DNA from: Endomychus coccineus
Lineage: Eukaryota > Arthropoda > Insecta > Coleoptera > Endomychidae
Direction: 5' to 3'
DNA length: 64,000 bases
Assembly: GCA_958510875.1 (NCBI GenBank)
Contig: OY294068.1
Location: 23,726,297 to 23,790,296, forward strand
Of the stretch, positions 1 to 12,732 are shown piece by piece. Under the pieces are notes generated by a model, which had not been told where the DNA came from, searched no databases, and saw nothing but the letters and a program-made list of their open reading frames with translations. Both the position numbers and the translations under genes were made by a program. Position 1 is the stretch's first letter, and the number at the start of each line of letters is the position of its first letter.

Positions 1-1149
1 ACCTAAAGGACTTTTGTACTTTAGTTAATTCAGAAAATAAGCTTCATCTTGACTGAAGATTGTTAGTGGCTGTAAAGAAAACCACTCAAAAAATCTCTTG
101 TAAATCAAAAATTATAACAATTGAATGTCATAGCAATAATAATTTTTTTATTTCAAAGCTTTTATAAATTTTTGTAGGTAATTGTTCAAACGGAAAAATT
201 GAAAAATTATCATGTGTTTCTGTGGAGTTTGTGTGGAGTATTACAAAATAATACTTAATAATACATAATATTAATTGATAATTATTTTTAATTTGTTCGA
301 CAAATTTCCGAATCAGTGGCAAAAATACATTTGGAACAGTTTTGTTCTGATGGAAGGGGTCAGGGAAGTTTAGATTTTTCCTACATATAATCATTTATTA
401 ACATGTGTGCGAAGTCTCATAATTATTTCTTTATCAATGTGCTATTACTGCTATTTTCATTGACCTAACAGCTGATAAGCAATATACCTACTCATTATTA
501 TCTTTGTATTTACGTACAAAGCAAATGTTGAATCTATTCTCCATATAACCATCTATATAATCGGTTCATTCCTCAATATATACAAATGGTAACTAACTAC
601 GTACGATTTAATTTCCGTTACAAATGTAAATACATACAAATTATAGGTAATAGCATGAATGGTATGAAGTGAATGGTGTTTCTTCAACAGCCAGTAGATT
701 TTATTATTAACGGGAATTTTGATTATTTCGGCAACTATAAAATTTGAAGTTTACGAAAAATCTTATATTGGTCATAATCAAACGTGATAATCAGCATTAT
801 TATTAGCTAATGAGCCCTGACATAGTAATAATATAGTTTACCATTCTACGACTGCGATTATGACTAAAACCGTACGCAGTACTTTTGGTTTCGAACAAAT
901 TTCTTGATTGATGATTAATTCAAGGTGTACTTAAGAATGGTTATTATTATTCCTTGCAAAATCTAAGAGATGGCATTCGTAGTGTCCAAAAGTCCAAACG
1001 AATTAGTCATCTTTCAATCATAGAATACAACTCCTTATTCTTTGCTTTCAATAAGCTGCTGGCAAATTTTCAGCCATAGCCATCGCGTGTGGTTCTTAGA
1101 ATCGATTGAAGTTGAACTTCATTATTTTTGAACAATAATAATAATAAGG

Positions 1150-1342
1150 TTTCACGGTAAATCAGCGGTCAGCCGAAATAGATGCCTATTTTGAGGTCTT
1201 ACCGAAATCAAATTTTTTGGACGGCTTGTAAATGCTGTGGGTATCGACCCAAAAGTAGACTATGTTGAAAAATAAAAATGAATCAACCCAAAATAATGTG
1301 TTTTTCTTTTGTTTTGTGAGGACTTTTTGACCAACCCTTTAT
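1150..1342 (+). pseudogene. Mariner-type transposase C-terminus, relic
   Basis: One frame reads SAVSRIDAYFEVLPKSNFLD then GLVNAVGIDPKVDYVEK and stop, the usual end of mariner transposases (YFEDLPKS, then GDYVEK). After the stop comes gaggactttttgaccaaccc, which looks like a terminal repeat. It differs from the four-copy mariner family below. Only the C-terminus is visible. Confidence 0.6.
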
Positions 1343-1842
1343 TTCCATCCATTTACTAGATCAGGAAAATAAACATCTTGTCTCATTTTCATTTAATGTT
1401 CGTGTTTTGTAACTTAGGGGCGGAACGTTAACTTTGTGGGCTCATTCTTCATTCTCGAATTTTCCGAAAAACTGTTTTTATCCTTCTTGTATAAAAAAAA
1501 TTATAGGCAACATGCATTGAACGAAATCTGTACAAAAGTATAAAAATTTATATGATGTTATAATGAAAAAATTATTGTACACAACAAATATCAAAAATAA
1601 ATAAAAAGTAAATTGTATTAACTAATATTTTCAGTGAAACGAAATAACAAATTCTCAAGTCAAAAATAAACTAAAATAAGACTTACTCTTAAATAGATAA
1701 TATCTAGAACGTTATTTTATAGTGCATTTAATTGTGTAAATTTCTATGTCAGGGAAAGCACAAAGGGCTTTTCATTCGCCTTTGAAAAATAATTGAACTA
1801 GCTCTTGTGATTTCCTTCTTCTCCATATAAAATGAGAAATTT

Positions 1843-1990
1843 TAAAGGTATATATTCTCAAGAAATAGGTCACACTAACAGATACGTTTTTTATTTTCGC
1901 CTTTAAGATGAAAATAATAAACATATGTGTTAGTGTGAGCTATTTCCCAAGAATTTATATATAATTCATATCTGGGTCAAGAACATTATT
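1843..1990. repeat. Short palindromic copy of the PLE-end family
   Basis: Left ctcaagaaataggtcacact and right agtgtgagctatttcccaag form an imperfect inverted repeat, followed by ATTCATATCTGGGTCAAGAA. The same ends flank the larger palindromes at 11.8 and 25.8 kb. No ribozyme core is left in this deletion copy. Confidence 0.6.
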
Positions 1991-4084
1991 AATTCAATTT
2001 TCATGTTTTTCAAATATAACAAATTTATTTATATTTATAATTAAGAATTATGTTTAAAATAATTTGTAGGGAATTATTATTAATTAAATAAATAAAAAGT
2101 ATAAATTGATTATTTATTATTAAAGTATTTAGTTAAATTTATTAGTTTGTAGGGAATTAATTTTATTCAATTATTCTTTAATTATTTGCAGTGATATTTC
2201 AATTTCATAAAAAAAAATTTCTGTTGAAAAAATTTAAGATGAAAATTGGAATAAAAAAACGCTAGGTAGAAACGCTTTGGAATATTTGTAAAATTAAGCA
2301 TTTATTTATTAATTATAATTAAGTTTTACATTTTTAATATTAAATATGAATTATTCATTAATATTATTCAAATAGTTTAATTAGTTCATTAATTTTATTA
2401 ATAAAAATTTTTGATAAAGTGAGAAAATTATCTTTTTGAACATTTTTAATTTTAAAACTATTTATGAATAATAAGACTTACGAAACTTTTTCCTACCATG
2501 AACTAAAATATAAAATAATCTCTCATTTTTATTACACTTCGATTTATAATATCCTAAAGTCTGTAATAAAAATTTGATGATTATTTATTTTGTTACAAGT
2601 TAAGCATTATATTCAGATTCCCATAAACTTCAAAATGAATTGACCACATGTTATCTTAATGATGCTTATAAATAACCTTCAATATCGTATATAATTCGTA
2701 CTATTGTCAATTTTATATACGGCCATCTAGAACGTTACTTATTTGTTCTTGGTAAATAAATTAACGAAGGAATTAAAATAAAATACTACATTCCATTACT
2801 ATGGAGTTGGCGGATAATAACTCATTCACAATAGAAGAATAAAGTCCCACGGAAATTTATTGCATATATATAAATCATTATCTCTTAGTATAATAATTAT
2901 TGTAGATGCAGATAATGTACACATGGGTAAAAGAAGTGAAATTCCTCGATCTTGAGATAGTTTGACGTGAATTACATTTTCTCCAGTTGTTTCAACAATT
3001 GAATCTTCTCTACTTTCTAGAATTTCCGCTTAAGCCTGTTGTATGAACTAAAACTGTTACATACTTCATTGCTGCCTTGATTCAACAATTATGTAAACGG
3101 GTGAATACGATGTGCCTCATCTTATCTGTAATCTCCGTTTAAAGTACTCATGACACATGATGGGCAACCCTTATACATAGATTAGACAGGTCTCTTTTTA
3201 AGGGCACGATTCCAAGCAAATTTAGAATAGACCAGTAAAATGCTGCCTTTCAAAAACGGTTGGAATTCTGGAAACTGTTTGAATCACTCATGGTAGGCCT
3301 CTAGATATGAATAATCTGAGTTGAGATTTCCGAGCCTAGCTTCAGCTTTTTCCAGTCGTCAAATCTCTCCGAAACTGATCGTTAAATTCCTCTATCATCA
3401 AAAATGTAGAGCCACTGCAACTGTTTCTTGGAATAAGATTATCTGCAATTTTCATGAACAACAGTAGCAAAAAATCAACTATAAACGTTCGTATGTCCTT
3501 CTATGTCAATGTGGTGACACATTCTCCGTCCGCTATTTTATCCCAAATAGAACAATCACACATTGGGTTGACAAACTGACGACTGACAAAGTTGACGACT
3601 GGTTTTTTGGCACCTTCTTGGAACTTTGATTCTATAATATTTTGCATTAAATATAAGAAACCTCCAATGCAAATTTGCTGAAAATATGGCAATAAAAAAC
3701 AAACTTACATTAATTCTTTTCTAATATTAACTTCTTAGAATAGAACCATGTTGATCGCATCGTTCTCGTAATGCTGAGGCAAGCGGTTCTTTATAATCCA
3801 TTTCGTTGATTTATTGAGCTCTTGAATTTTTCCGATCGCTCTCCGACACGACCAGAGAGTGAAGATTACATCCAGGTTTTCAACCTCCGACCAACAAGGT
3901 GGAAAATATACCCAGTCAAAAATTATCTTCAATTACAATAAGTTCATGGGAAATGTCGATCTTCATGACTAGTTTTAGGAGAAAAAAAATATCGGTGGTT
4001 GAGGTTCGTCAACACATTGGACAGTATACTAGTGAATACCTGGAAGATATATAATCTTCCTCAGGTCGATTTCAAGTCCTATAT

Positions 4085-4710
4085 AGATTAGATTAGATTG
4101 AATGTTGAGGGGTGTCAGGTATTATACTGCTTCCTTGAAGAACTACTCTATATTCCACTTCATAGTACAGTTTTGCAGCACACCAGTGAGTTTTGTCTAA
4201 AGTTTTCCCCGGCTCCAGTGGCAAAATTTCATCGATGGTTATGTATATCCCGAAGCAGGGTATCTTCGCAGTCGGTTAGGAGATGTATCGGCTTTTCTTA
4301 TGCGTTTGTACAGAATCTACAACAAATTCCATCGTTCATTAGGCCAATTTCTTTCATGTGACTGTTGAGTTTTGCAGTTTTCCTTCATGAATCGTTTTTC
4401 CTATATTTATCTAGGAGGGTTTTGGATTGTCTGTGTGCGGGAAGAATACTGTAGTGCTTTGTACTTAGTTCTGTTTCTTCTGTTCTAAAGATTCTATATA
4501 GTGTGCTTGCCTATACTGCAGAAAGGTCGCAACTTTTCTGCAGTAGATCAGTATCCTATCAGAGACGTTTTAGTTCCCTTGCGTGCAAGGGCGTTCGCCT
4601 GTTGATTTCTCTCGATTCCTGTATGTTCTGGAACCCAGTGGAGGTTAATTCTGTTCTGCATTCCTCAAGGTATTTTGGCTTAGTATTTGGCCAGTCTTGT
4701 GTATACACAA
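4085..4710 (-). pseudogene. LINE with RNase H, 3' fragment, decayed
   Basis: On the minus strand one frame gives INLHWVPEHTGIERNQQANA then LARKGTKTSLIGY, the end of a non-LTR RNase H domain (WVPGH, then AD.LAR). Further on, a second frame reads LNSHMKEIGLMNDGICCRFC, the Cys-rich C-terminus of I-type LINEs. Stops and frame changes separate them. Confidence 0.65.
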
Positions 4711-5687
4711 TAGTAATTTTTTTCAAAACTATCAGCCATAAAGTATTTTTTTGTTTCAGCGTTTTTTATTTGCTTTATTCTTGTAGAAATTGATTTTATT
4801 TATTTCGTCTTATTTCTTACCTTGGTCGTAAAGGGTAACACATTCTGCTGATGCCAGTGTTGCAACAATAGTCAGTACCTATTGTTTTATGAAACACAAA
4901 TCCGTATTTTTTTTTGTACTTTAATATCATTGTCAATTTAGAATTGAAGCGTGAGTTTAGACAAATCACTATGAATTCTCAAGTGTATTTAGAAGCAGTC
5001 GTGTATAATTCAAGGTCAATAATAATAGAGAGTTGGCATTCCTGACGAGTATTTGTAGGTGAGCTTATCGTATGCATTGCGCTTGCATATCGCGTTCTAT
5101 TGGTGGTGAACTAATTGTGTATCTAATTGAGAATGCAATCAACGTTCAAATCCAAAGCTCACGCTACGGCGATGACTTCATGCACAGAACTGTCAACTCG
5201 ATGACTGTCCCGAAAATTTTAATTTATGGAAATTTTCTTTAGTTATTCATTAAAATTTATGACCCGTATTATATTGTAACTGAACGCGTTGAGGTGGAAC
5301 TGCAACTAACTCTAGTGAGTTTGTCGACAGATAAAATTCCGTGCTTATCGTTTTTGTATTAGTGATCAGAAGCTTGAACTAGTTACCCTAAAGGCAATAC
5401 AATGTTCAGTATTAAACAAGAAAAGAAGTATTCATTCTAAAAAAGTTATGAAAGAAATTGTTATCAATGCTTACAATTTACCAGGCAGACAGGGCCGTAT
5501 TTAGAATACAACAAATGTATTCAATAGGTGCATTGATAATGAAATAGACATTAAAAATCTTATTTATTCAAAAATATGTAGAATAGTGGAATAGAACAAA
5601 TATTTAAATTTACACGAACTCCAAGTTAATTTTTTGACAATTCTTTCGCCATACAGTGACATTATGAAAGCTAATTAACAACTTATA

Positions 5688-6178
5688 AGAGGGCAAGGTG
5701 AAAAGACCCTGAAAAATAAAACAGATAGCGCCTCAATCGAAAATACCATGTTACATTTGTGATGTACCATCTTTAACTAGAACGCATTGAAATTTTCAGA
5801 CTGATATGTCATTCAGTTCTGTTTTGACACCCATCGAAAGCAACCTTGAAGATTTTTGTAAACATGGAAGAAAGTGAATTTCGCGTCTTGCGTGGAAAAA
5901 ACATTACGCAAACCAAAGCATCGTTTGTTAAATATTATGGGGACTCTTCATCATCAATTGGAACGATTCACAAGTGGTTTACTGATTTTTGCTGAACGTT
6001 CTGGTCGTCCAATTGAGACGCCAGAAATCGTCGATAAAATCCATGGTATGATGTTGAACGATCGGCGAGTTAAAGCGCACGACATTGCTGAGGCTATGGG
6101 CATCTGAACCGAACGGGTGTGGAACATTTTGCATAAATTTTTGAATATGAGAAAGCTATCTGCCAGATGAGGTACCAC
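5688..6178 (+). mobile_element. Mariner family copy 1, 3' truncated
   Basis: It starts after TA with agagggcaaggtgaaaag, the family terminal repeat. The leader and ATG match the copies at 38.7 and 61.4 kb, and the transposase begins MEESEFRV. A deletion joins FRV to LRGKNITQTKA, and homology stops soon after the N-terminal HTH region (MRKLSARW equivalent). The catalytic DDD part is absent. Confidence 0.85.
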
Positions 6179-6558
6179 TCTGGAATGAAATATAATATAA
6201 CCTTTTCCCACATAAAATTATAACTTATGTAAAGCACTTTTCAAACGATCCTGCCATTATAAGAGACTTATATAAACTGTATCTGAACTAACATTTTCAA
6301 AAAAGAGAAATGGTCAAATTTGGTAAAAGGTTAATTCCAACTTGTAGTAAAGCTGCCATTATGCTATTTCTAATGAATGTAACTGTTACATGTACTTATT
6401 GGCCAAAATAAACATCAAATATTCCAGGTAGTCAATAATCCTATTAGTAAGCAGATAATTACTTAAATATATTTAATAATTCATTAATCAGACATTACGT
6501 GATGAAAGTTCATTTTAAACTTAAATAAAATAAAGATTAAAAGTTTGATTTTCACTAA

Positions 6559-6672
6559 TTAAATAAATAAATTTAACTAAAGTTTTACTAACACCGCGGC
6601 TACTGTACAGTACTTTGTAATATTTGTTTGAAGAAACTATGGTGTTAGAGAAACTATAGTTAAATTTATTTA
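6559..6672. repeat. Small inverted repeat, MITE-like
   Basis: aaatttaactaaagttttac near the left pairs with gagaaactatagttaaattt near the right, around about 60 bases. Too short to assign to a family. Confidence 0.4.
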
Positions 6673-8044
6673 TAAAATTATCCATCTTTTAATAGTCAAG
6701 ACGGAGTGAGCATTAGCGAACGCAATCTGATCTTGAATCGAATTATATAGCATAAGGTATCTCCTTCTGTGGTGGTCAAACGCCAAATGCAATACACACA
6801 AATTAGATGTGATGCTCGAAATGTACTGGCATAAAATTTAAAAGTACCTACCTTGAGCCGTTTTCGAGTCATTGGGTAGAGCGGTCCGTCTAAATACTCG
6901 ATGATATTCTCTCTGTTTCAAGCGTCGTTCGGTGCGCTAAATATCTGGCCGATTGTGACCATGAATATAAACAACACGTTCGCTGCCGGTTGCATCTTCT
7001 AGTGTGGCACCCCACAAAGGGCGCTTTTCACTGATTTAATTGAGACGGGCGTATGCGAAAGACGAGGTTAACGTAGCGAACAGTGAACAAATAAGATAAA
7101 AATAATATAAGAGTTGAATTCTCATTAATTTAATCAAGACGGAGTAACCGTGGCGAACGAAGTCTTCCCTCTTTCTGGTTCATTCACTCACTCCATCTTA
7201 ACACTTTGGGCATACGCGCAGCATATAATAATTACTTAATTTCTAAGTAATTAATTGTTCCAAACGGTGTGAGACTGGAGGACTCAAACATCAATCCAAT
7301 GGACCTGATGGATAGCTGTCCTAATATTGTATGTGTCAAATGCTGGTTCGAAAATTAACAATATCTCTCAGGCTACAGGGCAAATGTCAAAATTTGGACT
7401 TCGTCACGACATCCGCCTTCAAAAATACTATCAATGTGATAAATTTGGGTAGGATTGGGTTTTACCCCACAAGGAAATCACATCAAATCACCATTAAGAG
7501 ACCTTCGTTCCGAAAATAACGAGGTTTCAACCAATTCAAAACATCCATGGCAGGAATCTTCGGTTACTTGCATTTCTCCTGAAATTTCAGAGCTAGTTTA
7601 GGTTGAAGGGAGAAAATAAGTGTATTTGATTATTTTGGTGAGCAGCGTCTTGTTTAAAATCATATAATGACAATTTGAATGCTTGAAATATTCATTAAAT
7701 CTATAATAGGTACTACAGAAACTAAGGGTGTTTTGAAATTTTAGCCTAAAATGGTCAGTGGTCGAGGACGTCATAAACCATTTTTAAACGAGCGATCACC
7801 TACATATTAATGAATGTTATTCAACGATAAATACATAAATTTGAATCATAAAAGCTTGTAGGTGTCATACCACTCACATAACCGCTGAAGCTTACCAGAT
7901 AGATAGGTACGTCACTCATAATGTAAGTAGGATTAAGCCTTGGACTTTATTTGAAAACCTACATGTTACAAATTTTCGGGACATTCTAACAGAAACGAAA
8001 TATATTGTCAAGTCGACAATTGCAGTATACCCGATCATCGTCGC

Positions 8045-9322
8045 CAGTAGCGGCTCGTGAACTTTTTAAGAGAGGAGGCTGGACATAAAACGTTTTTTTT
8101 TAAATATACTCTACTCTGCCAATTAATTTAACTTTTGCACAGCGACCGTACCAGCTACTTCAGTGACAAAATTAATTGTTGCCCAGCAAAAACCAACGTG
8201 GAGGTGTAGAGTTTCTCTTGACAAAAAATTTTTTTGTTCGTTTTTTGTTTTTTATTTTTTTTGGATTTTTGATATTTTTTCTTTTTTTTGGAATTTTTCA
8301 TATTTTGTTTTTTTTTAATTAATTTTATTAACTTTTTTTATATATTAACGGAATTCTACGGTCTTTAGTTTGCGAAAAATGATCAATAATATTATCATAA
8401 AATGTATAATTTTGTTTTAAGTGTTTTACTAAATCTTTTTCAATAGATATCAAACTAACATTGTATAAACGATTTTGGTCCATTGTATTTCGCATGTAAG
8501 TTTTAATTCGTTTGAGAGTAGAAAATGATCTCTCCACCGATGCCGACGTGAGTCGTGACAGGAATGGTGAAGTGGTTTATAAAAGTGAGGTAAAACTTGT
8601 TGCAAATCATTGTCTATCATATATTTTATCATATCGGCGTGACTGTCGTACTGGCCTAAAATATCTTTATCCGAGTATATAACGCATAATTCATTGTGCA
8701 GTGTTATTTTATCAAAAAATTTATATTTTAGAACTAAGTTATCTAAAAGTGTATTGGGAAACTCTTTTTAATGTCTTACCTGACATTACTAATCCTTTCA
8801 AATCCGGTAAAGGCCGTTTATTTTTAAAAGATACTTTTTTGTCATATGTTAATCCACTAAATGGATTTTCTAAGAAGTCAGCAACTAATAATTCACCGAA
8901 CAGATAAATTATAACTTAACCTTAGTTCGCGTCGCGAAACAGAAACAATAACTGACGGAGCACGTGTGGCAGCGCAGTCTCGCAACGGCAGCAAGTAATC
9001 GTATTTCATACGACCGACCGAGTGCGAACGAGAAGCTAGCCTACAGGGAGTGTTGCCATATCCGCTGTTTTACCCTATTTGGCAATTGGACTGGTTGGAA
9101 AAACGGCAACTGTGTTGACCACACGTATTTAGCATTTGAGATATATAGAGAATCTAGCCTCTGGCCACTGTTGCCAGATTAAAAATAACTACTGCGAACG
9201 GGGAATTAATTCTAAAATTTAAAGAATTATCAGAGAAACAGGAAATAAAATGGAGAATGATCATTAAGATAAATTGGTGAGGAGCCTGAGCCTCCTTAGC
9301 CTCCTTCGAGGAGCCACCACTG
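8045..9322 (-). mobile_element. hAT transposon copy A, internally deleted
   Basis: Ends cagtagcggctcgtgaac and cgaggagccaccactg are inverted repeats. Flanks 8037-8044 and 9323-9330 are both ATCGTCGC, a perfect 8-bp target duplication as expected for hAT. On the minus strand it keeps the transposase C-terminus: MIKYMIDNDLQQVLPHFYK, SFSTLKRIKTYM, YNVSLISIEKDLVKHLKQ (dimerisation domain, ZMYM1-like hAT group). The catalytic middle is deleted and there is a frameshift before ERSFSTL. Confidence 0.92.
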
Positions 9323-9399
9323 ATCGTCGCTATTCATTGCAGCAGATCTGGTTATGAGAGTTATGACTCTTCGTACATATACTCAATAAGAAACATAGG

Positions 9400-9920
9400 T
9401 AATGCACATCGGAGGCAGGACATTCACACTTATGACACAAGGACCAAAAATGATCTTCATTTACCGTTTTCCAGACTGTTAGCCAACATAATCCCAATTA
9501 TATGGGGGGAGAAATGCCTAAGCAAATAGAACAGAATAACCACCGATTTCGCAGATATTAAATTAAACTCCAGTTACAAACTGAACAAAATTTTCACACA
9601 AAAATGTTATTACTCGGTAGACGAATTTTTAGAAGATACCGAACGGACAAGCTGATAAACAAACAATTATATCAGTGTATCCCACATTATCAATCGAAAA
9701 ATCTCTTTTTTTATCTGAAATTTTTGTTTTAATTAGTGATTATTATTATCGAACACTGATCTTGATAATACTGTAATCGTTAGTAAGTATTCTATTAATA
9801 TGTCTGTTTTTATATTATATATTTATATTTTTATACTATTTTGATACATAAATTCTGACGCGTGTGAACATTCTATGTACTTGACACACAAATACAATCT
9901 ATCTATCTATCTATCTATCT
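9400..9920 (+). pseudogene. LINE 3' end (C-terminus of ORF2 and tail)
   Basis: The frame reads DIHTYDTRTKNDLHLPFSRL and later CYYSVDEFLEDTE, the typical end of jockey/CR1-like ORF2 proteins. The 3' tail runs to an (ATCT)n microsatellite at about 9897-9920. 5' truncated next to the hAT copy A target site. Confidence 0.6.
9897..9920 (+). repeat. (ATCT)n microsatellite
   Basis: About six tandem ATCT units. Position and strand fit a LINE 3' tail. Confidence 0.9.
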
Positions 9921-11297
9921 AACTACCTTCCGTAGAGATCCTGCAGTAAAGTTGCAAACTTGCTCATGCTACTGATGAGCTCTATGAGAGACCGAAACAG
10001 CTTCTGGAACAATAGATTTGTTACTTTACTGATCGGTCTAGACGAGAAAGATCTTATCATTGTTATCTGGGAGAAGCCATCATGAGATGAATTCTCTTAC
10101 ATTAAATTGTATTGCATGAAGCATAGCAAAACTGGACAAAAAGGAAATCGCGAAAGTAAAACTACTTTTTCATCAATAGTACATAGTTAATACTAAAATA
10201 CACGATTCGTGAACTGAGGAATCTATGTAATTGATAACTATTTTCACCGATACATGCCTGTAAATAGAAACACGCTGGACAAGTATTATTTAAATTAAAG
10301 AGAGTGTACTGCGTAACTTTCTATTTGTTAAATAGCTAATATTGGACTAGACCAATATAATTATCTATGAATAATATTTTGTTGTGAGAAATGAAATATG
10401 AAAGTAATTTTGTTATAGTCTTATATTTGGATTACCACATCTATTATTTCTAATAATTATATATTGCGATTACTCAAATATAATTTACGTGATACCGAAA
10501 TGTGGTTGTTCAACAATGGGTTTCATTCACCTAATCTGATTAAATCTAGAATTAGTTTTAGCCAGGATTATCAATCCCATATTCACGTCTTAAGTAATGT
10601 TAACATACGATGGATTAACTTTTTTGTACCGAATTATATAAGTATTGACGTAATTTCAGAGGGCTCTAAGGGGGCTCGTAACTACAAATTTATCTGTGTG
10701 TACATAATACGCATACCTGTAGATACGTATTTTTTTTTATTTGTTTAATTAAATAATGAATTACCTCATTACAGTATGTTTTATTTATTAGTTTTATTAT
10801 TCAACATTTATAGTATAACACTTACGATTTTGATTCATCGTTTGTATGAAGTAAATAATTTCTCAATATCCAACCAGGGATTCAAATTTTTTTGGTAATT
10901 TAGGGTTTCTTGCTTTTAACACGGAAAACTGAAAAAATACTTGTTTCGAACATTCTGAAAGCTTTTAATGACCAGAAAGAACGAAAAGTTCAATTATCAT
11001 TCTAATTTTCCTCAAGTACACTTTGTTATGTTAAAAAATGCTAAAATATCCTCATAACAATGATTAATTATGACACACGCAGGAATATGAGTTTTGACCT
11101 TTCTCAATCCATATAGAGCCAGGGATCTCCAAGCTTTCCATAATGTTCACTCCAGTAAGTCCCAAGGGCCAAAACCGTTCTAATTTTCCTGCCATTATCT
11201 ATAATTTCTAAACTAGTCACCGATTACGCGCCCTGAGCGAGCATACTCTTGCTAAATTCGCTATTTCAATTACTATTGTGCACTAACTGTACTTTAT

Positions 11298-11603
11298 TGT
11301 TACGTCCGAGACCCTTGACGACACCTGGTGGTTACAAGCGGAAATAGGTAGTAGTAGTACCCTATATCGCTAACAGATAGCGCTGGTAGTACTTTCGAAA
11401 GCGCAGTAACAATTAAACATAATAATAATCTCGTTGTTTCGAGAAAGTTCTGGTGTTGGCAGTAATTGGAGTATAAAAAGGCTAGCGGCGCGATCGCGAG
11501 TCAGTCCGCCTAGAGAAGAAAGCGAAACTGTCTGTTGTGGAATAAAGTAGTGCGTAACTCTTTAAAACGTGTTTGTGCGTGTTTAAAAGACATCTTCGTA
11601 ACA
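11298..11603 (+). repeat. Possible solo LTR with core promoter
   Basis: 306 bp bounded by TGTTACG and CGTAACA. It holds a TATA box (gtataaaaag at 11471), an arthropod-type initiator tcagtc at 11501 about 30 bases on, and aataaag at 11542. That order fits a retrovirus-like LTR (U3-R-U5). The 4-bp flanks TTAT and GTAT match at three of four bases. Alternative: this is simply the native promoter of the hAT transposase 43 bases downstream. Confidence 0.4.
11471..11506 (+). promoter_or_regulatory. TATA box plus initiator
   Basis: gtataaaaag followed by TCAGTC with the spacing of a standard arthropod core promoter. It points toward the hAT transposase ATG at 11647. Confidence 0.5.
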
Positions 11604-11869
11604 GTATTTTGAATTGACTTGTTGTTTTTGTGTGTGATTTAATAGTATGGAAAAGAAGCGAAAAGTAGACAATGAATGTAGAACATTCGAAGATCAATGC
11701 AACTTACAAAATTTCGTAATTGAGTCCAGTAAGAAGGCACTATGTTTGATTTGCAATGAAACTATAGCCGTTCGCAAAGAATATAACAATAAAGATTCTT
11801 GACCCAGTATGAATTATGTATAAAAATTCTCGGGAAATAGGTCACATCAACACTCTGTTTTAAATTTTT

Positions 11870-11911
11870 GTCTTTACGTACGTTTCGGTCTCACGATCAT
11901 CATCAGAAGAC
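11870..11911 (-). ncRNA. Hammerhead ribozyme core, arm 1
   Basis: Minus strand: GTCTT, CTGATGA, T, stem II GATC-GTGA-GACC with one A/C mismatch, GAAA, C-GTAC-G mini stem III, TA cleavage site, then AAGAC pairing with GTCTT as stem I. This is a type I layout as described for Penelope-like elements. Confidence 0.65.
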
Positions 11912-12405
11912 TTATTATGTCTTAAACTTGATTACTTAAAACTAATTGTATTACACAAAGCGTCCAAATCGCACCAATTTCAATTAAAATGCCCACGTCG
12001 CCGAAACGAACAGAAACACGATTAAACGAAATTGTAAACCTTTAATCGTGTTTCTGTTCGTTTCGGCGACGTGGGCATTTTAATTGTAATTGGTGCGAGA
12101 ACAGCAAAATTTGGAAACCCCTGCACTCTAATATATTGTGATACCCAACTGAAATTAACATATAATTTGAACGACCCGCTGCATATTTTGGATACGCCTG
12201 AGAATATGCACATCCCGAGAATTTGGGCATCCCTGAAATTTTTAAAACCCCTTTTACAAATACAAATTTGCGATACCCCTGCTGAAAATGGAATATTAAG
12301 CGAATTAACCGAATTTCCGATAATTAACTTAAGACCATTACATTATTTTTATCAATATAAATTCTCGGGAAATAGGTCACATTAACACTTATGCTTTATA
12401 TTTTC

Positions 12406-12447
12406 GTCTTTACGTACGTTTCGGTCTCACGATCATCATCAGAAGAC
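12406..12447 (-). ncRNA. Hammerhead ribozyme core, arm 2
   Basis: Same core and same single stem II mismatch as the copy at 11870-11911: CTGATGA, GAAAC and TA are present, and stem I GTCTT/AAGAC is intact. Confidence 0.65.
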
Positions 12448-12690
12448 TTATTATGTCTAAAACTTGATTACTTAAAACTAATTGTATCACACAAAGCGTC
12501 CAAATCACACCAATTTCAATTAAAATGCCCACGTCGCCGAAACGAACAGAAACACGATTAAAGGTTTACAATTTCGTTTAATCGTGTTTCTGTTCGTTTC
12601 GGCGACGTGGGCATTTTAATTGAAATTAGTGCGATTGGACGCTTTGTGTAATACAATTAGTTTTAAGTAATCAAGTTTTAGACATAATAA

Positions 12691-12732
12691 GTCTTCTAAT
12701 GATGGTCGCGAGACCGAAACGTACGTAAAGAC
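12691..12732 (+). ncRNA. Hammerhead ribozyme core, arm 3, mutated
   Basis: Plus strand: stem II GGTC-GCGA-GACC pairs fully and GAAAC-GTAC-GTA plus stem I are intact, but the conserved CTGATGA box reads CTAATGA. That replaces the invariant G5, so this copy should be inactive. Confidence 0.6.

Noticed and set aside
3501..3932. Two minus-strand frames of 63 and 65 codons
   Set aside because: Neither shows a domain; no consistent splice sites join them. Possibly transposon debris.
10464..10748. 94-codon frame
   Set aside because: AT-rich, no motif, no splice context, no similarity to any family I know.
12071..12385. 104-codon plus-strand frame
   Set aside because: It lies across the unique middle and arm of the PLE palindrome; no similarity and no conserved start.
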